The position numbers and the translations under genes are program-made. A model generated the notes under the pieces. That model was not told the DNA's origin. It searched no databases and was given only the letters and a program-made list of their open reading frames with translations. DNA of 64,000 nucleotides, taken from contig NZ_MSIG01000004.1 in the NCBI RefSeq assembly GCF_001927285.1, positions 62,001 through 126,000 of the forward strand. The letters are read 5' to 3'. Below, piece after piece: positions 10,394 through 19,117 of the stretch (the first letter of the stretch is position 1; each line of letters opens with the position of its first letter). The DNA is from Mongoliimonas terrestris. Its GTDB lineage: Bacteria > Pseudomonadota > Alphaproteobacteria > Rhizobiales > Pleomorphomonadaceae.

Positions 10394-10561
10394 CCTTCCC
10401 CTGAGGGGAAGGTGGCCCAAAAGGCCGGAAAGGGTTGTATTTTCTGTCTCCTTCAGCATGACCAACCCAGTCCGAGCTCGACCGGACACGAAAACCAGCG
10501 GCTTCCCGGACAAAGACAATCCCACCCCGGCCTGCGGCCGGACCCTCCCCTGAGGGGAGGG
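10394..10561. repeat. Dispersed repeat with palindromic ends (CCTTCCCCTGAGGGGAAGG type)
   Basis: A 168-base noncoding element bounded by two near-identical palindromes, CCTTCCCCTGAGGGGAAGG at 10394-10412 and CCCTCCCCTGAGGGGAGGG at 10543-10561. It also contains an internal inverted pair (GGGTTG at 10432 and CAACCC at 10463). The bounded, palindromic form suggests a non-autonomous dispersed element of the REP/MITE-like class. It fills most of the 481-base gap between the sigma-54 regulator and the M3 peptidase gene; no gene is seen there. Confidence 0.6.
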
Positions 10562-10661
10562 ATTCCATCGCCCGTCAGGCCACACCCCGTTCGCGGTTGA
10601 TCCCGGACCCGTCCAACCAATATGGATGGTGCACCAGAGCCCGATCCGGAGAACCGCCCGC

Positions 10662-12467
10662 ATGTCCGCCGAGACCGCCCATGAGACGCTGGGTCCCCTT
10701 CCCGAATGGGACCTCACCGCCCTCTATCCGTCCATGGACGCCCCTGGCCTGAAGGCCGATCTGGAGCGGGCTCGCACGGAGACCGATGCGTTCGCCAAGA
10801 GCCACAAGGGCACCTTGAAGGACGTGGCGTCCGGGCCGGACGGCGGCGCGCCGCTCGCCGCCATGGTGCGCGCCTACGAGGGCTTGAGCGAACTCCTCGG
10901 CCGGCTGATGTCCTTCGCCGGGCTCACCTATTCGGGCAACACCACGGATCCGGCGCGGGCGAAGTTCTACGGCGACGTGCAGGAGAAGGTGACGGCCGCG
11001 TCCTCCAACCTCCTCTTCTTCGAGCTGGAGCTGAACCGGCTGGACGACGCGGTGATCGCCGAGGCGCTGAAGGACCCGGCGCTCGCCCACTACCGCCCCT
11101 GGCTCACCGACATCCGCCTGGAGAAGCCCTACCAGCTGGAGGACCGGATCGAGGAGCTCTTCCACGAGAAGTCCATCACGGGCTACTCCGCCTGGAACCG
11201 GCTCTTCGACGAGACCATCGCCAGCCTGCGCTTCACCGTCGACGGCGAGGATCTTGCCATCGAGCAGACCCTGCACCTGATGCAGGAGCCCGACGAGGCC
11301 AAGCGCAAGGCCGCCGCCGAGGCCCTCGGCAAGACGTTCGGCGAGAACCTTAGGGTGTTCACGCTGATCACCAACGTGCTCGCCAAGGACAAGGAGATCT
11401 CCGACCGCTGGCGCGGCTTCAAGGACATCGCCGACGCCCGCCATCTCTCCAACCGGGTCGAGCGGGAGGTGGTGGACGCCCTCGTCTCCGCCGTCCAGGA
11501 CGCCTATCCGCGCTTGTCGCACCGCTATTATGCCCTGAAGGCCAAGTGGATGGGCAAGTCCGCGCTCGCCTACTGGGACCGCAACGCGCCGCTGCCCGGC
11601 GCCGTCAACCGGCTGATCCCCTGGTCGGAGGCCAAGGACACGGTGCTCGACGCCTACGGCGGCTTCTCCCCGCGCATGGCCGAGATCGCCGGCCGTTTCT
11701 TCTCGGAGAACTGGATCGACGCGCCGACCCGCCCCGGCAAGGCGCCGGGTGCCTTCGCCCACCCGACGGTGCCGTCCGCCCATCCTTTCGTGCTCGTCAA
11801 CTATCTCGGCCGCACCCGGGACGTGATGACGCTCGCCCACGAACTCGGCCACGGGGTGCACCAGGTGCTCGCCGGCCGGCAGGGCGCCCTGATGGCGCCG
11901 ACGCCGCTGACGCTCGCCGAGACCGCCTCCGTGTTCGGCGAGATGCTGACCTTCCAGGCGCTCCTGAAGAAGGCCGGCTCCAAGGCCGAGCGGCGCACCA
12001 TGCTGGCCTCCAAGGTGGAGGACATGATCAACACGGTCGTGCGCCAGATCGCCTTCTACACCTTCGAGCGGCGCATCCACGCGGCGCGCCGGGAGGGCGA
12101 GCTGACGTCCGAGCGGATCAACGAGATCTGGATGGGCGTGCAGGCCGAAAGCCTCGGGCCGGCCATCACCTTCGGGCCGGGCTACGAGACCTTCTGGACC
12201 TACATCCCCCACTTCATCCATTCGCCCTTCTACGTCTATGCCTATGCCTTCGGCGATTGCCTGGTGAATTCGCTCTATGCCGTGTTCGAGCGGGCCGAGC
12301 CGGGCTTCCAGGACAAGTATTTCGCCCTCCTGGAGGCCGGCGGCACCAAGCACCATTCCGAACTCCTGAAGCCCTTCGGCCTCGACGCCTCCGACCCGTC
12401 CTTCTGGCTCCTCGGCCTCGGGGTGATCGAGCGGATGATCGGCGAGCTGGAGGCCATGGAGGGCTGA
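10662..12467 (+). CDS. pepF: M3 family oligoendopeptidase (PepF-like)
   Basis: A 601-residue zinc metallopeptidase that cleaves short peptides in the cytoplasm. The catalytic HELGH is at 393-397, within LAHELGHGVHQ, and a downstream glutamate in LAETASVFGE supplies the third zinc ligand, as in the M3 family. Length and N-terminal sequence (LPEWDLTALYPSMDAPGLKADL) match the PepF/M3B group. The start at 10662 is preferred over the ATG twelve codons earlier because GGAGAA lies at the right distance upstream. It is followed after 92 bases by the DUF3445 gene in the same direction. Confidence 0.93.
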   Translation: MSAETAHETLGPLPEWDLTALYPSMDAPGLKADLERARTETDAFAKSHKGTLKDVASGPDGGAPLAAMVRAYEGLSELLGRLMSFAGLTYSGNTTDPARAKFYGDVQEKVTAASSNLLFFELELNRLDDAVIAEALKDPALAHYRPWLTDIRLEKPYQLEDRIEELFHEKSITGYSAWNRLFDETIASLRFTVDGEDLAIEQTLHLMQEPDEAKRKAAAEALGKTFGENLRVFTLITNVLAKDKEISDRWRGFKDIADARHLSNRVEREVVDALVSAVQDAYPRLSHRYYALKAKWMGKSALAYWDRNAPLPGAVNRLIPWSEAKDTVLDAYGGFSPRMAEIAGRFFSENWIDAPTRPGKAPGAFAHPTVPSAHPFVLVNYLGRTRDVMTLAHELGHGVHQVLAGRQGALMAPTPLTLAETASVFGEMLTFQALLKKAGSKAERRTMLASKVEDMINTVVRQIAFYTFERRIHAARREGELTSERINEIWMGVQAESLGPAITFGPGYETFWTYIPHFIHSPFYVYAYAFGDCLVNSLYAVFERAEPGFQDKYFALLEAGGTKHHSELLKPFGLDASDPSFWLLGLGVIERMIGELEAMEG

Positions 12468-12559
12468 CGGCCGGTCCTGTCCGGGCGCGGCGGCACGGGT
12501 TTCGCATACCGTTCGCATGCCGGGTGCCGCCGCCCGATCGTCTTTCCTCCAGGTGTCCG

Positions 12560-13459
12560 ATGCCCGCCTTCGCCCATACGCCCTACGACGGTTCCAAGAA
12601 GCCCTTCACCATCGGCCTCGCGCCGCTCGACATCGCCACCTGGATCGAACCGGACGAAAAGCTCGGCGCCTATCTGGCCGAGAAGGAGGACCTCTACGCC
12701 ACCCGGCTCGAGCGGGTCTTCGACGCCGAGGCCGGCACCGAGGCCGCCCAGGCGGAGGTGTTCGGCGCCCTCGTCGATCACCTGACGGATCGCTTCCCGG
12801 CCATCTATCAGCGCGACGCCGACCGTGTCCGGGTCGCCGGCACCGACGTCGCGGTGCCGCTCAGCCCCGCCGAGCCGCCTCTCCTCGCCGCCTCCCGTCT
12901 CGTCCAGGAGGACCTCGTCCTCATGCGCCGCGACGAGCGCGGCTGGCGGCTGGTGGCGGCGGCGCTGTGCTTTCCCTCCTCCTGGTCGCTCAAGGAGAAG
13001 TTCGGCCGCACCCTCGACGAGATCCACGGCCCCGTCCCCCATTACGCCGGGTCGATGGCGGCGCGGATGAACCGCATCTTCGACACGCTGAAGGTGGAGA
13101 TCCCGGTCTGGCGGGTGAACTGGTCCATCTACCCGGACCGCGCGTTGCACCACCCGGAATCCAAGCAGCTGCCGCGCGACTGGTTCGCCGGCGAGGGCGC
13201 GGAAGCCTTCGTGCGCGTGGAGCGCCAGACCCTCACCCGCATGCCCGTAAGCGGGGATATCCTCTTCACCATCAAGGTCCATGTTGACCCGATTGCCGAC
13301 TTCGCGCGGCATCCGGACGGTGTAGCGCTCGCAACGGGGCTACATGCGCAACTTATGGGCCTGGACGCGCTACAACTGGGCTACAAATCCCTTACATCGC
13401 ACCGCGACAGTCTCGCCTCACGGTTGCAGACTTTGGCGAACCTCGCGCCAGCGGAGTGA
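12560..13459 (+). CDS. DUF3445 protein, heme-dependent oxidative N-demethylase family
   Basis: A 299-residue protein of the DUF3445 family. Characterised relatives are heme-dependent oxidative N-demethylases with a PAS-like fold. The family-typical sections are visible: the N-terminal IGLAPLDIATWIEPDE, the central CFPSSWSLKEKFGRTLDEIHGPVP, and RMNRIFDTL followed by VWRVNWSI. No signal peptide is present. The substrate is not evident here. The start is the ATG after the moderate purine stretch CCAGGTGTCCG. It may be co-transcribed with the M3 peptidase gene. Confidence 0.88.
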   Translation: MPAFAHTPYDGSKKPFTIGLAPLDIATWIEPDEKLGAYLAEKEDLYATRLERVFDAEAGTEAAQAEVFGALVDHLTDRFPAIYQRDADRVRVAGTDVAVPLSPAEPPLLAASRLVQEDLVLMRRDERGWRLVAAALCFPSSWSLKEKFGRTLDEIHGPVPHYAGSMAARMNRIFDTLKVEIPVWRVNWSIYPDRALHHPESKQLPRDWFAGEGAEAFVRVERQTLTRMPVSGDILFTIKVHVDPIADFARHPDGVALATGLHAQLMGLDALQLGYKSLTSHRDSLASRLQTLANLAPAE

Positions 13460-13477
13460 TATTCACGCCCTGAACCG

Positions 13478-15187
13478 TCACGCCATGACGACGCGATTCC
13501 GGCCGAGAAACTTCGCCATATAGAGCCGCTTGTCCGCGAGCGTCAGCGCGGCCTGGAACGGATCGCCCTGCGCCCACGCCGCCGCGCCGAGGCTCGCCGT
13601 GACCGACAGGCCCTCCGCGATCTCGGCCCAGGCGTGATCCTGGATGTCGTCGAGCAGCGAATCGAGCCGCCGCGCGCTCACGATGCCTTTGAAAAGAATG
13701 AGGAATTCTTCTCCGCCCCAGCGCACGCAAAGATCGGACGGACGCGAGGAGGCCACCAGTTGCCGGGCCACCGCGGCGATCACCCGGTCGCCGATCTGGT
13801 GCGAGAAGCGGTCGTTGATCGTCTTGAAATGATCGATGTCCACGATCGCCACCGTGACCATGCCGCGCCGCCGCCGCCGCTCCAGGGTCTCCACCGTCTG
13901 CTCCAGGAGGCGCCGGTTGCCGATCCGGGTCAGCGGGTCGGTGAGCGCGTCCTGCGTCAGCCGCTGCCGCTCGGCGTTCAATTTCTCGTTTCGTGTCCGT
14001 AGCTTAGCCTCCCGGCGCGCCACCCGGAGCGAAGCCAGCCTCTCCCGCCGCCGCCCCGCCTCCGCCGCGTCCATCCGCTCGGCCATCTCGATCACCAGGT
14101 CGATCTGGTGGGCCCGGTCGGCCCGCTCCGCCGCAAACGCCTCCAGGAGATCCGCCCAAGCGGCATCCGGCCGGCCGTCCACCCGGTGGACGATGGCGGA
14201 TGCCTCGTGAAAGCTCGCCGCCCAGAGAAGCGTCCGCCACATCGGCATGATGCTTCGGATCTTCTCCAGGAGACCCCGGGCGAAGGCCACATCGCCGTTC
14301 ACCGTCGCCTCGAACCGGGCCCAGGCGATCGCCGTGTTGAGGAGGCGGTCCGGGCAGCTGAGCAGTTGTTCGGAGGTCAGGCCGAACAGCCTCTCCCGGC
14401 ACTCCGCGTCGGTAATGCCCATCATGGCCCGGCACCGGCCGAGGTTGACGAACACCATGGGCGCATGCACCGGAACCAGGGATTCCACCGGTTCGCGGGC
14501 CTTCGTCAGCAGCCGATCCGCCTCCTGGAGGGCGGGAATCGGGCCGACGACCCGCTCGCCCACACGCTGCGCCACGTCCTCCGTCAGGGCCGCCGCCAGG
14601 ATGGCCCGCGCGTAGCAGGATCGGAAAGTGGAGTTCGGCCCGGGCGGTACCGTCTCCAGCACCTCAAGGCAGTCCCGAAACGGCTGGATCGCGTCGGTCA
14701 CCCGGCCGATCGAAAGGCGCAACTCGCCGAGCCGCATCAAGGCCACGAAGAGGCCCTCGCCGCCGACGCGCGCGGCCGTGGCGACCGCCTGGTTCGCCAG
14801 CGGGACCGACCGGCCGAAGTCGCCCATCACGGCGATCTGGACGCTGTAGATGGAGAGGAAGTCCGCGACCGCCATCTTGTCGGAGCAGCGGCGCGCCCAG
14901 GCTTCCCCGACCCGAAGCACCTCCAGGCTCTCCATCGTCTCCTTGTTCCGGTCGAGCAGACGCGCCAGCTGGCTCGTCAGGCGCAAAACCGCCGCGGCGT
15001 CGCGCTGATGGCGCGCCAACTCCAGTCCGCTCCGCGCCGCCGCAACAGCGCCGGGCCGGTCGCAGAAGTCCTCGCAGTGCCACGACAATTCGAGCCAGCC
15101 AAGCGCCGTATCGGGCGCGGATCCGGAGGTTCCCGTCGCCATGCGCGGTTTGACAGAAGTGGGTGAGGCTTCGGTCACAGTCGCCAT
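13478..15187 (-). CDS. TPR-like sensor diguanylate cyclase (GGDEF)
   Basis: A 569-residue soluble protein. The first ~380 residues are helical repeats of TPR character, followed by a short coiled coil (about 370-410, rich in Arg/Glu) and a C-terminal GGDEF domain. The active-site motif is GGEEF (491-495), preceded at the canonical distance by an intact inhibitory I-site RPSD (482-485). An active, product-inhibited diguanylate cyclase making cyclic di-GMP is therefore expected. No transmembrane segment is seen. The start at 15187 is uncertain; ATG codons at 15220 and 15142 are alternatives. It is divergent from the ABC1 kinase gene. Confidence 0.9.
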   Translation of the reverse strand: MATVTEASPTSVKPRMATGTSGSAPDTALGWLELSWHCEDFCDRPGAVAAARSGLELARHQRDAAAVLRLTSQLARLLDRNKETMESLEVLRVGEAWARRCSDKMAVADFLSIYSVQIAVMGDFGRSVPLANQAVATAARVGGEGLFVALMRLGELRLSIGRVTDAIQPFRDCLEVLETVPPGPNSTFRSCYARAILAAALTEDVAQRVGERVVGPIPALQEADRLLTKAREPVESLVPVHAPMVFVNLGRCRAMMGITDAECRERLFGLTSEQLLSCPDRLLNTAIAWARFEATVNGDVAFARGLLEKIRSIMPMWRTLLWAASFHEASAIVHRVDGRPDAAWADLLEAFAAERADRAHQIDLVIEMAERMDAAEAGRRRERLASLRVARREAKLRTRNEKLNAERQRLTQDALTDPLTRIGNRRLLEQTVETLERRRRRGMVTVAIVDIDHFKTINDRFSHQIGDRVIAAVARQLVASSRPSDLCVRWGGEEFLILFKGIVSARRLDSLLDDIQDHAWAEIAEGLSVTASLGAAAWAQGDPFQAALTLADKRLYMAKFLGRNRVVMA

Positions 15188-15377
15188 CCCGTCGTTTGAC
15201 ACCGGGCGCCATCTTAGCATGCTACTTCTTACAGTTTTGACGATAGAAGACGCCCGTACCCGCCGAGCGACGGAGAAGAGGCCTGCCGCGCGGCGGATCG
15301 CCGGCGGCTCATCGGCCGTGACTTTCGGCGCGCCGGACCTACATGAAGGAAGCCATCGCAAGGATCATCCGACACCC

Positions 15378-16757
15378 ATGCCCCTGCCGCCCGACACCGA
15401 ACGCAACCGCTTCTCCGCCCGCGCCAGCCGCTACGGCAGGGTCGGCACCAATCTCGGGGGCGCGGCGATCCGCATGGCCGGCCAGCGCCTGTTCGGGGCG
15501 GAGGACGACAAGGCCGCCGCGACGGCGCTCACGGCTGCGCTCGGCAACCTGAAAGGGCCGATCATGAAGGTGGCGCAGCTGCTCGCCACCATCCCGGAGG
15601 CCCTGCCGCCGGAGTATGCCGAGGAGCTCTCCCAGCTTCAGTCCAACGCGCCGCCCATGGGAGCGGCCTTCGTGAAGCGCCGCATGGCCGCGGAACTCGG
15701 GCTCGACTGGGAGAAGCGGTTCGCCAGCTTCGACCGGGCGCCCGCCGCCGCCGCCTCGCTCGGGCAGGTGCACAAGGCGACGCTGCCGGACGGCACCCCG
15801 GTCGCTGTGAAGCTGCAGTATCCGGACATGCAGTCGGCGGTCGAGGCGGACCTGAAGCAGCTCGACCTTGCCTTCTCCCTGCACCGGCGGTTCCGCCCGG
15901 CGGTGGACACGCGGGAGATCTTCACCGAGATTGCCGACCGGATCCGCGAGGAGCTGGACTACACCCGCGAGGCCAAGCACGCCCGTCTCTACCGCGCCGT
16001 GCTCGGCGGCGACGACCTGGTGCGGGTGCCGGAGGTCCACGCCGATCTCTCCACGCGCCGTCTGATCACGCTCGGCTGGCTGGAGGGGCGGCGCCTGCTC
16101 GACCACAAGGACGCCGACCAGACGGTGCGCAACCGGCTCGCCACGGCGCTTTTCCAGGCCTGGTGGTATCCCTTCGCCCACGTGGGCATCATCCACGGCG
16201 ATCCGCATCTCGGCAACTACACCGCCTTCGATCGCACCGAAGGCGGCGAGACGGTGGTCGGGGCCGGCATCAATCTGCTCGACTACGGCTGCATCCGCAT
16301 CTTCCCGCCCGCCTTCGTCGGCGGTGTGGTGGACCTCTACCGGGGCCTTGAGTCCGACGACCAGGAGCGTATCGTCCACGCCTATGAGACCTGGGGCTTC
16401 CGCGGCCTGAAGAAGGACCTGATCGAGGTCTTGAACATCTGGGCCCGCTTCATCTACGGGCCCCTCCTCGATGACCGGGTGCGCACGGTGGCGGACGGCA
16501 TCAGCCCCGGCCAGTATGGGCGGGAGCAGGCGTTCCGGGTGCATCAGGCGCTGAAGGAGAAGGGGCCGGTGACGATCCCGCGGGAGTTCGTCTTCATGGA
16601 CCGCGCCGCCATCGGCCTTGGCGGCGTCTTCCTGCACCTCGACGCGGAACTGAACTTCCACCGGTTGTTCGAGGCGCAGATCGAAGGGTTTTCTCTGCCG
16701 ACACTGGCGGAAAAGCAGCAGGCCGCGCTGGCGACCGCCGGCCTGACCGGGCACTGA
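15378..16757 (+). CDS. ABC1/UbiB-family atypical kinase
   Basis: A 459-residue ABC1 (AarF/UbiB/ADCK) protein. The family motifs are present in order: a KxxQ motif in MKVAQLL (the usual KxGQ with alanine for glycine), the alanine-rich loop AAAASLGQVH, the lysine in VAVKLQYP, the ExD-type ELDYTREA, catalytic HGDPHLGN, and DYG in place of DFG. Such proteins support ubiquinone synthesis or lipid handling and act as ATPases rather than ordinary protein kinases. No C-terminal transmembrane helix is obvious, so it is likely a second paralogue rather than UbiB itself. The start at 15378 fits the family N-terminus. Confidence 0.88.
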   Translation: MPLPPDTERNRFSARASRYGRVGTNLGGAAIRMAGQRLFGAEDDKAAATALTAALGNLKGPIMKVAQLLATIPEALPPEYAEELSQLQSNAPPMGAAFVKRRMAAELGLDWEKRFASFDRAPAAAASLGQVHKATLPDGTPVAVKLQYPDMQSAVEADLKQLDLAFSLHRRFRPAVDTREIFTEIADRIREELDYTREAKHARLYRAVLGGDDLVRVPEVHADLSTRRLITLGWLEGRRLLDHKDADQTVRNRLATALFQAWWYPFAHVGIIHGDPHLGNYTAFDRTEGGETVVGAGINLLDYGCIRIFPPAFVGGVVDLYRGLESDDQERIVHAYETWGFRGLKKDLIEVLNIWARFIYGPLLDDRVRTVADGISPGQYGREQAFRVHQALKEKGPVTIPREFVFMDRAAIGLGGVFLHLDAELNFHRLFEAQIEGFSLPTLAEKQQAALATAGLTGH

Positions 16758-16783
16758 GCCGGAACCGGTGTGCCTGACCGAGG

Positions 16784-16805
16784 ACCCGGCGGCACGCCGC
16801 CGGGT
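16784..16805. terminator. GC-rich hairpin between convergent genes
   Basis: ACCCGGCGG/CCGCCGGGT, nine perfect pairs with a four-base loop, in the 60-base gap between the convergent ABC1 kinase and NTF2-like genes. No T-run follows, so it may act as a weak bidirectional terminator or an mRNA end-protecting structure. Confidence 0.5.
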
Positions 16806-16817
16806 CGGCCGGTCGGA

Positions 16818-17291
16818 TCAGGCGGCGCGCGCCTCGTCGGCCTCGTCCTCGATGTCCTCGGCGAAGTCGCCCTCTTCCTCCTCGCCGTCGTCGTCGTCGT
16901 CCGCCGGCACGATGTTGGTCAGCATGGCGATGCGCCACTCCGGACCGTCCAGCACCAGGTGATAGTGGCAGGCGAAGTCGAACACCGCCTCGCCGTCGGT
17001 GTCCTCCTGGTCCCATTCCACGGTGACGATGGCGGTTTCCCCGTGCACCGACACGTCCGTGATGGTGGGCGTCGACAGCACCGCGCCGGCCTGGTCGTAG
17101 AGCTTCAGCACCGCGCGCACGTTCTCGGCCATCTCCTCGGCGTCGGTGAACACGTGGCCCTTGCCGAACTGCCAGATGACGGCCGGATAGGCGAAGCAGT
17201 CCAGCACCGCGTCGATGTCGTGGTCGTTGATCCCGGCCGCGTAGGAGTCGATCAGGGTTTCGATTTCGGCTTCAGGATCGAACTCGGACAT
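16818..17291 (-). CDS. NTF2-like/SnoaL-type protein with an acidic C-terminal tail
   Basis: A 157-residue protein. Residues about 8-125 look like an NTF2/SnoaL cone fold (IETLIDSYAAGINDHDIDAVLDCFA opening, strand-rich second half with AIVTVEWDQE). The last ~30 residues are almost entirely Asp/Glu/Ala, beginning ADDDDDGEEEEGDF. The start at 17291 is preceded by GGAGGA at the right spacing. No catalytic residues can be assigned, and the fold is used both by enzymes and by binding proteins. The acidic tail is unusual for the family and could bind cations or basic partners; that is inference. Confidence 0.75.
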   Translation of the reverse strand: MSEFDPEAEIETLIDSYAAGINDHDIDAVLDCFAYPAVIWQFGKGHVFTDAEEMAENVRAVLKLYDQAGAVLSTPTITDVSVHGETAIVTVEWDQEDTDGEAVFDFACHYHLVLDGPEWRIAMLTNIVPADDDDDGEEEEGDFAEDIEDEADEARAA

Positions 17292-17699
17292 GCATTCCTC
17301 CATGGGCGCCCCAAGGCGGCCCGGGCCGGATCGACGGCGCGCCAACGGCGGTCGTCGCCGGGCGCGTCGGCCCCTCGAATCGGGCGCCCGGTTTTCCCAC
17401 CGTATCCAGCCCTCGGTTAACGCCGACTGGCGGCGCGGCTGCCCCGGCCGGCGGCGCGGTGCCAAGATGGCAGGGGCCTTGGAGGCTGTCCAGAATGCAA
17501 GTCGACCATCGGATCGACGCGGTTCTTGATATCCCCTGCCTATCTGTTTATTCCAGTTCATCGTGCTCAGTCTGAGCATATCCCGTGTGGGGGGTCGGAT
17601 CAGATCGCGGACGTGGCCGGGCAACCGGCCGCATTGCCGTGGCGGGGCGTTTGCGCTAAAGCGCGCATTGAACGTCCAATCCGATCGGGAGGAACGACC
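17292..17699. other. Intergenic region without a visible gene
   Basis: A 408-base gap between the divergent NTF2-like gene and the oxidase subunit IV gene. I see no open frame with a ribosome site, no tRNA and no strong repeat. It presumably holds the promoters of both flanking genes; a modestly AT-richer stretch lies around 17525-17590. Confidence 0.5.
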
Positions 17700-17834
17700 G
17701 TGGCCGACAATGATGGTTCGATGATGGACTACAACGAGCATGAGAAGACCTACGCGCTCTTCATCACGCTCACCAAGTACGGCACGGCTATCGTTGCCAT
17801 CATCCTGATCCTCATGGCGCTCTTCCTCGTCTGA
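17700..17834 (+). CDS. aa3-type cytochrome c oxidase subunit IV (small bacterial form)
   Basis: A 44-residue single-span membrane protein. The opening ADNDGSMMDYNEHEKTY followed by one transmembrane helix (TAIVAIILILMALFLV) is characteristic of the bacterial aa3 CoxIV family, a small accessory subunit of the aa3 oxidase found in alphaproteobacteria. The GTG at 17700 is chosen because GGGAGGA lies seven bases upstream and because the family begins at this point. The gene sits upstream of the transhydrogenase operon, well away from any other oxidase subunits in this window. Confidence 0.9.
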   Translation: MADNDGSMMDYNEHEKTYALFITLTKYGTAIVAIILILMALFLV

Positions 17835-17845
17835 CGCTGGCGCGC

Positions 17846-17872
17846 CCGCCCTCCCGAGGGAGGGACGGGCCT
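17846..17872. terminator. Hairpin after the subunit IV gene
   Basis: CCCGCCCTCCC pairs with GGGAGGGACGGG around a two-base centre, a few bases after the subunit IV stop codon. No T-run is present, so termination may be partial and allow read-through into pntAA. Confidence 0.45.
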
Positions 17873-17968
17873 GCCGCGCGACGGACAAGCCGGCTCCCCG
17901 CCGGCCCGCATCGCTTCCCCGCATCGGCGCCGCCGGTGCGGAGATGCCGCCGTCATCGAGGAGAGACC

Positions 17969-19102
17969 ATGAAGATCGCCGTTCCGCGCGAGGTGGATCC
18001 GGAGGAAAGCCGTGTCGCGGCGACCCCGGACACCGTGAAACGTTACATCGGGCTCGGTGCCACCGTCGCCGTCGAGACCGGGGCGGGGCTGAAATCCCGG
18101 ATCCCCGACGCCGAGTACGCCGCCGCTGGCGCGACCATCGCGCCGTCCGCCGCCGAGGCGGTCGCCGACGCCGACGTCGTGCTGAAGGTGCGCCGCCCGG
18201 ACGCGTCCGAGATCGGCGCCTACCGGCGTGGTGCCCTCGTCATCGCCATCATGGATCCCTACGGCCAGGCGGAAGCGCTCAAGGCCTTCGCCGACGCGGG
18301 CCTGACCGCCGCGGCCATGGAGCTGATGCCGCGCATCACCCGCGCGCAGGTGATGGACGTGCTCTCCAGCCAGGCCAATCTGGCCGGCTACCAGGCGGTG
18401 GTCGACGCCGCCGGCACGTACGGCCGCGCGATGCCGATGATGATGACCGCGGCCGGCACCGTTCCGGCCGCCCGCGTCTTCGTCATGGGCGCCGGCGTCG
18501 CCGGCCTGCAGGCGATCGCCACCGCCCGGCGCATGGGCGCGGTGGTCACCGCCACCGACGTCCGCCCCGCCGCCAAGGAGCAGGTGGAGAGCCTCGGCGC
18601 CAAGTTCGTGGCGGTCGAGGACGAGGAGTTCCGCCAGGCGGAAACGGCAGCCGGCTACGCCAAGCCCATGTCGGCGGAATACCAGGCCAAGCAGGCGGCT
18701 CTCGTCGCCGAGCACATCAAGAAGCAGGACATCGTCATCACCACGGCGCTGATCCCGGGCCGGCCCGCGCCGAAGCTCGTGTCCGCCGACATGGTCGCCT
18801 CCATGAAGCCGGGCTCGGTGCTGGTGGACCTTGCGGTGGAACGCGGCGGCAACGTGGACGGCGCCAAGTCCGGCCATACGGTGGAGACCGAGGGCGGCGT
18901 GACCATCCTCGGCCTTGCCAACGCCGCCGGGCGCATCGCCGCCACCGCCTCGCAGCTCTACGCCAAGAACCTCTTCGCCTTCGTGGAGACCCTGGTCGAC
19001 AAGAAGGAAAAGCGGCTCGCCGTCAATTGGGACGACGAGCTCGTCAAGGCGACGGTTCTCACCCGCGACGGCGCGATCGTCCATCCGCAGTTCCAGAGCT
19101 GA
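17969..19102 (+). CDS. pntAA: Proton-translocating NAD(P) transhydrogenase, alpha subunit part 1
   Basis: A 377-residue soluble NAD(H)-binding domain (dI) of transhydrogenase, which passes hydride between NADH and NADP while protons cross the membrane. The alanine dehydrogenase/PNT N-terminal domain opens with MKIAVPREVDPEESRVAATPD. The Rossmann motif is in FVMGAGVAGLQAIATARRMGA. The split into separate dI, membrane and beta proteins is the alphaproteobacterial (Rhodospirillum-like) form. ATG 17969 follows GAGGAGAGACC. The next gene begins 16 bases after its stop, so the three genes form an operon. Confidence 0.96.
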   Translation: MKIAVPREVDPEESRVAATPDTVKRYIGLGATVAVETGAGLKSRIPDAEYAAAGATIAPSAAEAVADADVVLKVRRPDASEIGAYRRGALVIAIMDPYGQAEALKAFADAGLTAAAMELMPRITRAQVMDVLSSQANLAGYQAVVDAAGTYGRAMPMMMTAAGTVPAARVFVMGAGVAGLQAIATARRMGAVVTATDVRPAAKEQVESLGAKFVAVEDEEFRQAETAAGYAKPMSAEYQAKQAALVAEHIKKQDIVITTALIPGRPAPKLVSADMVASMKPGSVLVDLAVERGGNVDGAKSGHTVETEGGVTILGLANAAGRIAATASQLYAKNLFAFVETLVDKKEKRLAVNWDDELVKATVLTRDGAIVHPQFQS

Positions 19103-19117
19103 CGGGGAGGCTCTTCC

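Noticed and set aside
15196..15225. Sigma-70 promoter TTGACA for the ABC1 kinase gene
   Set aside because: The -35 is perfect but no acceptable -10 lies 16-18 bases downstream (TGCTAC only).
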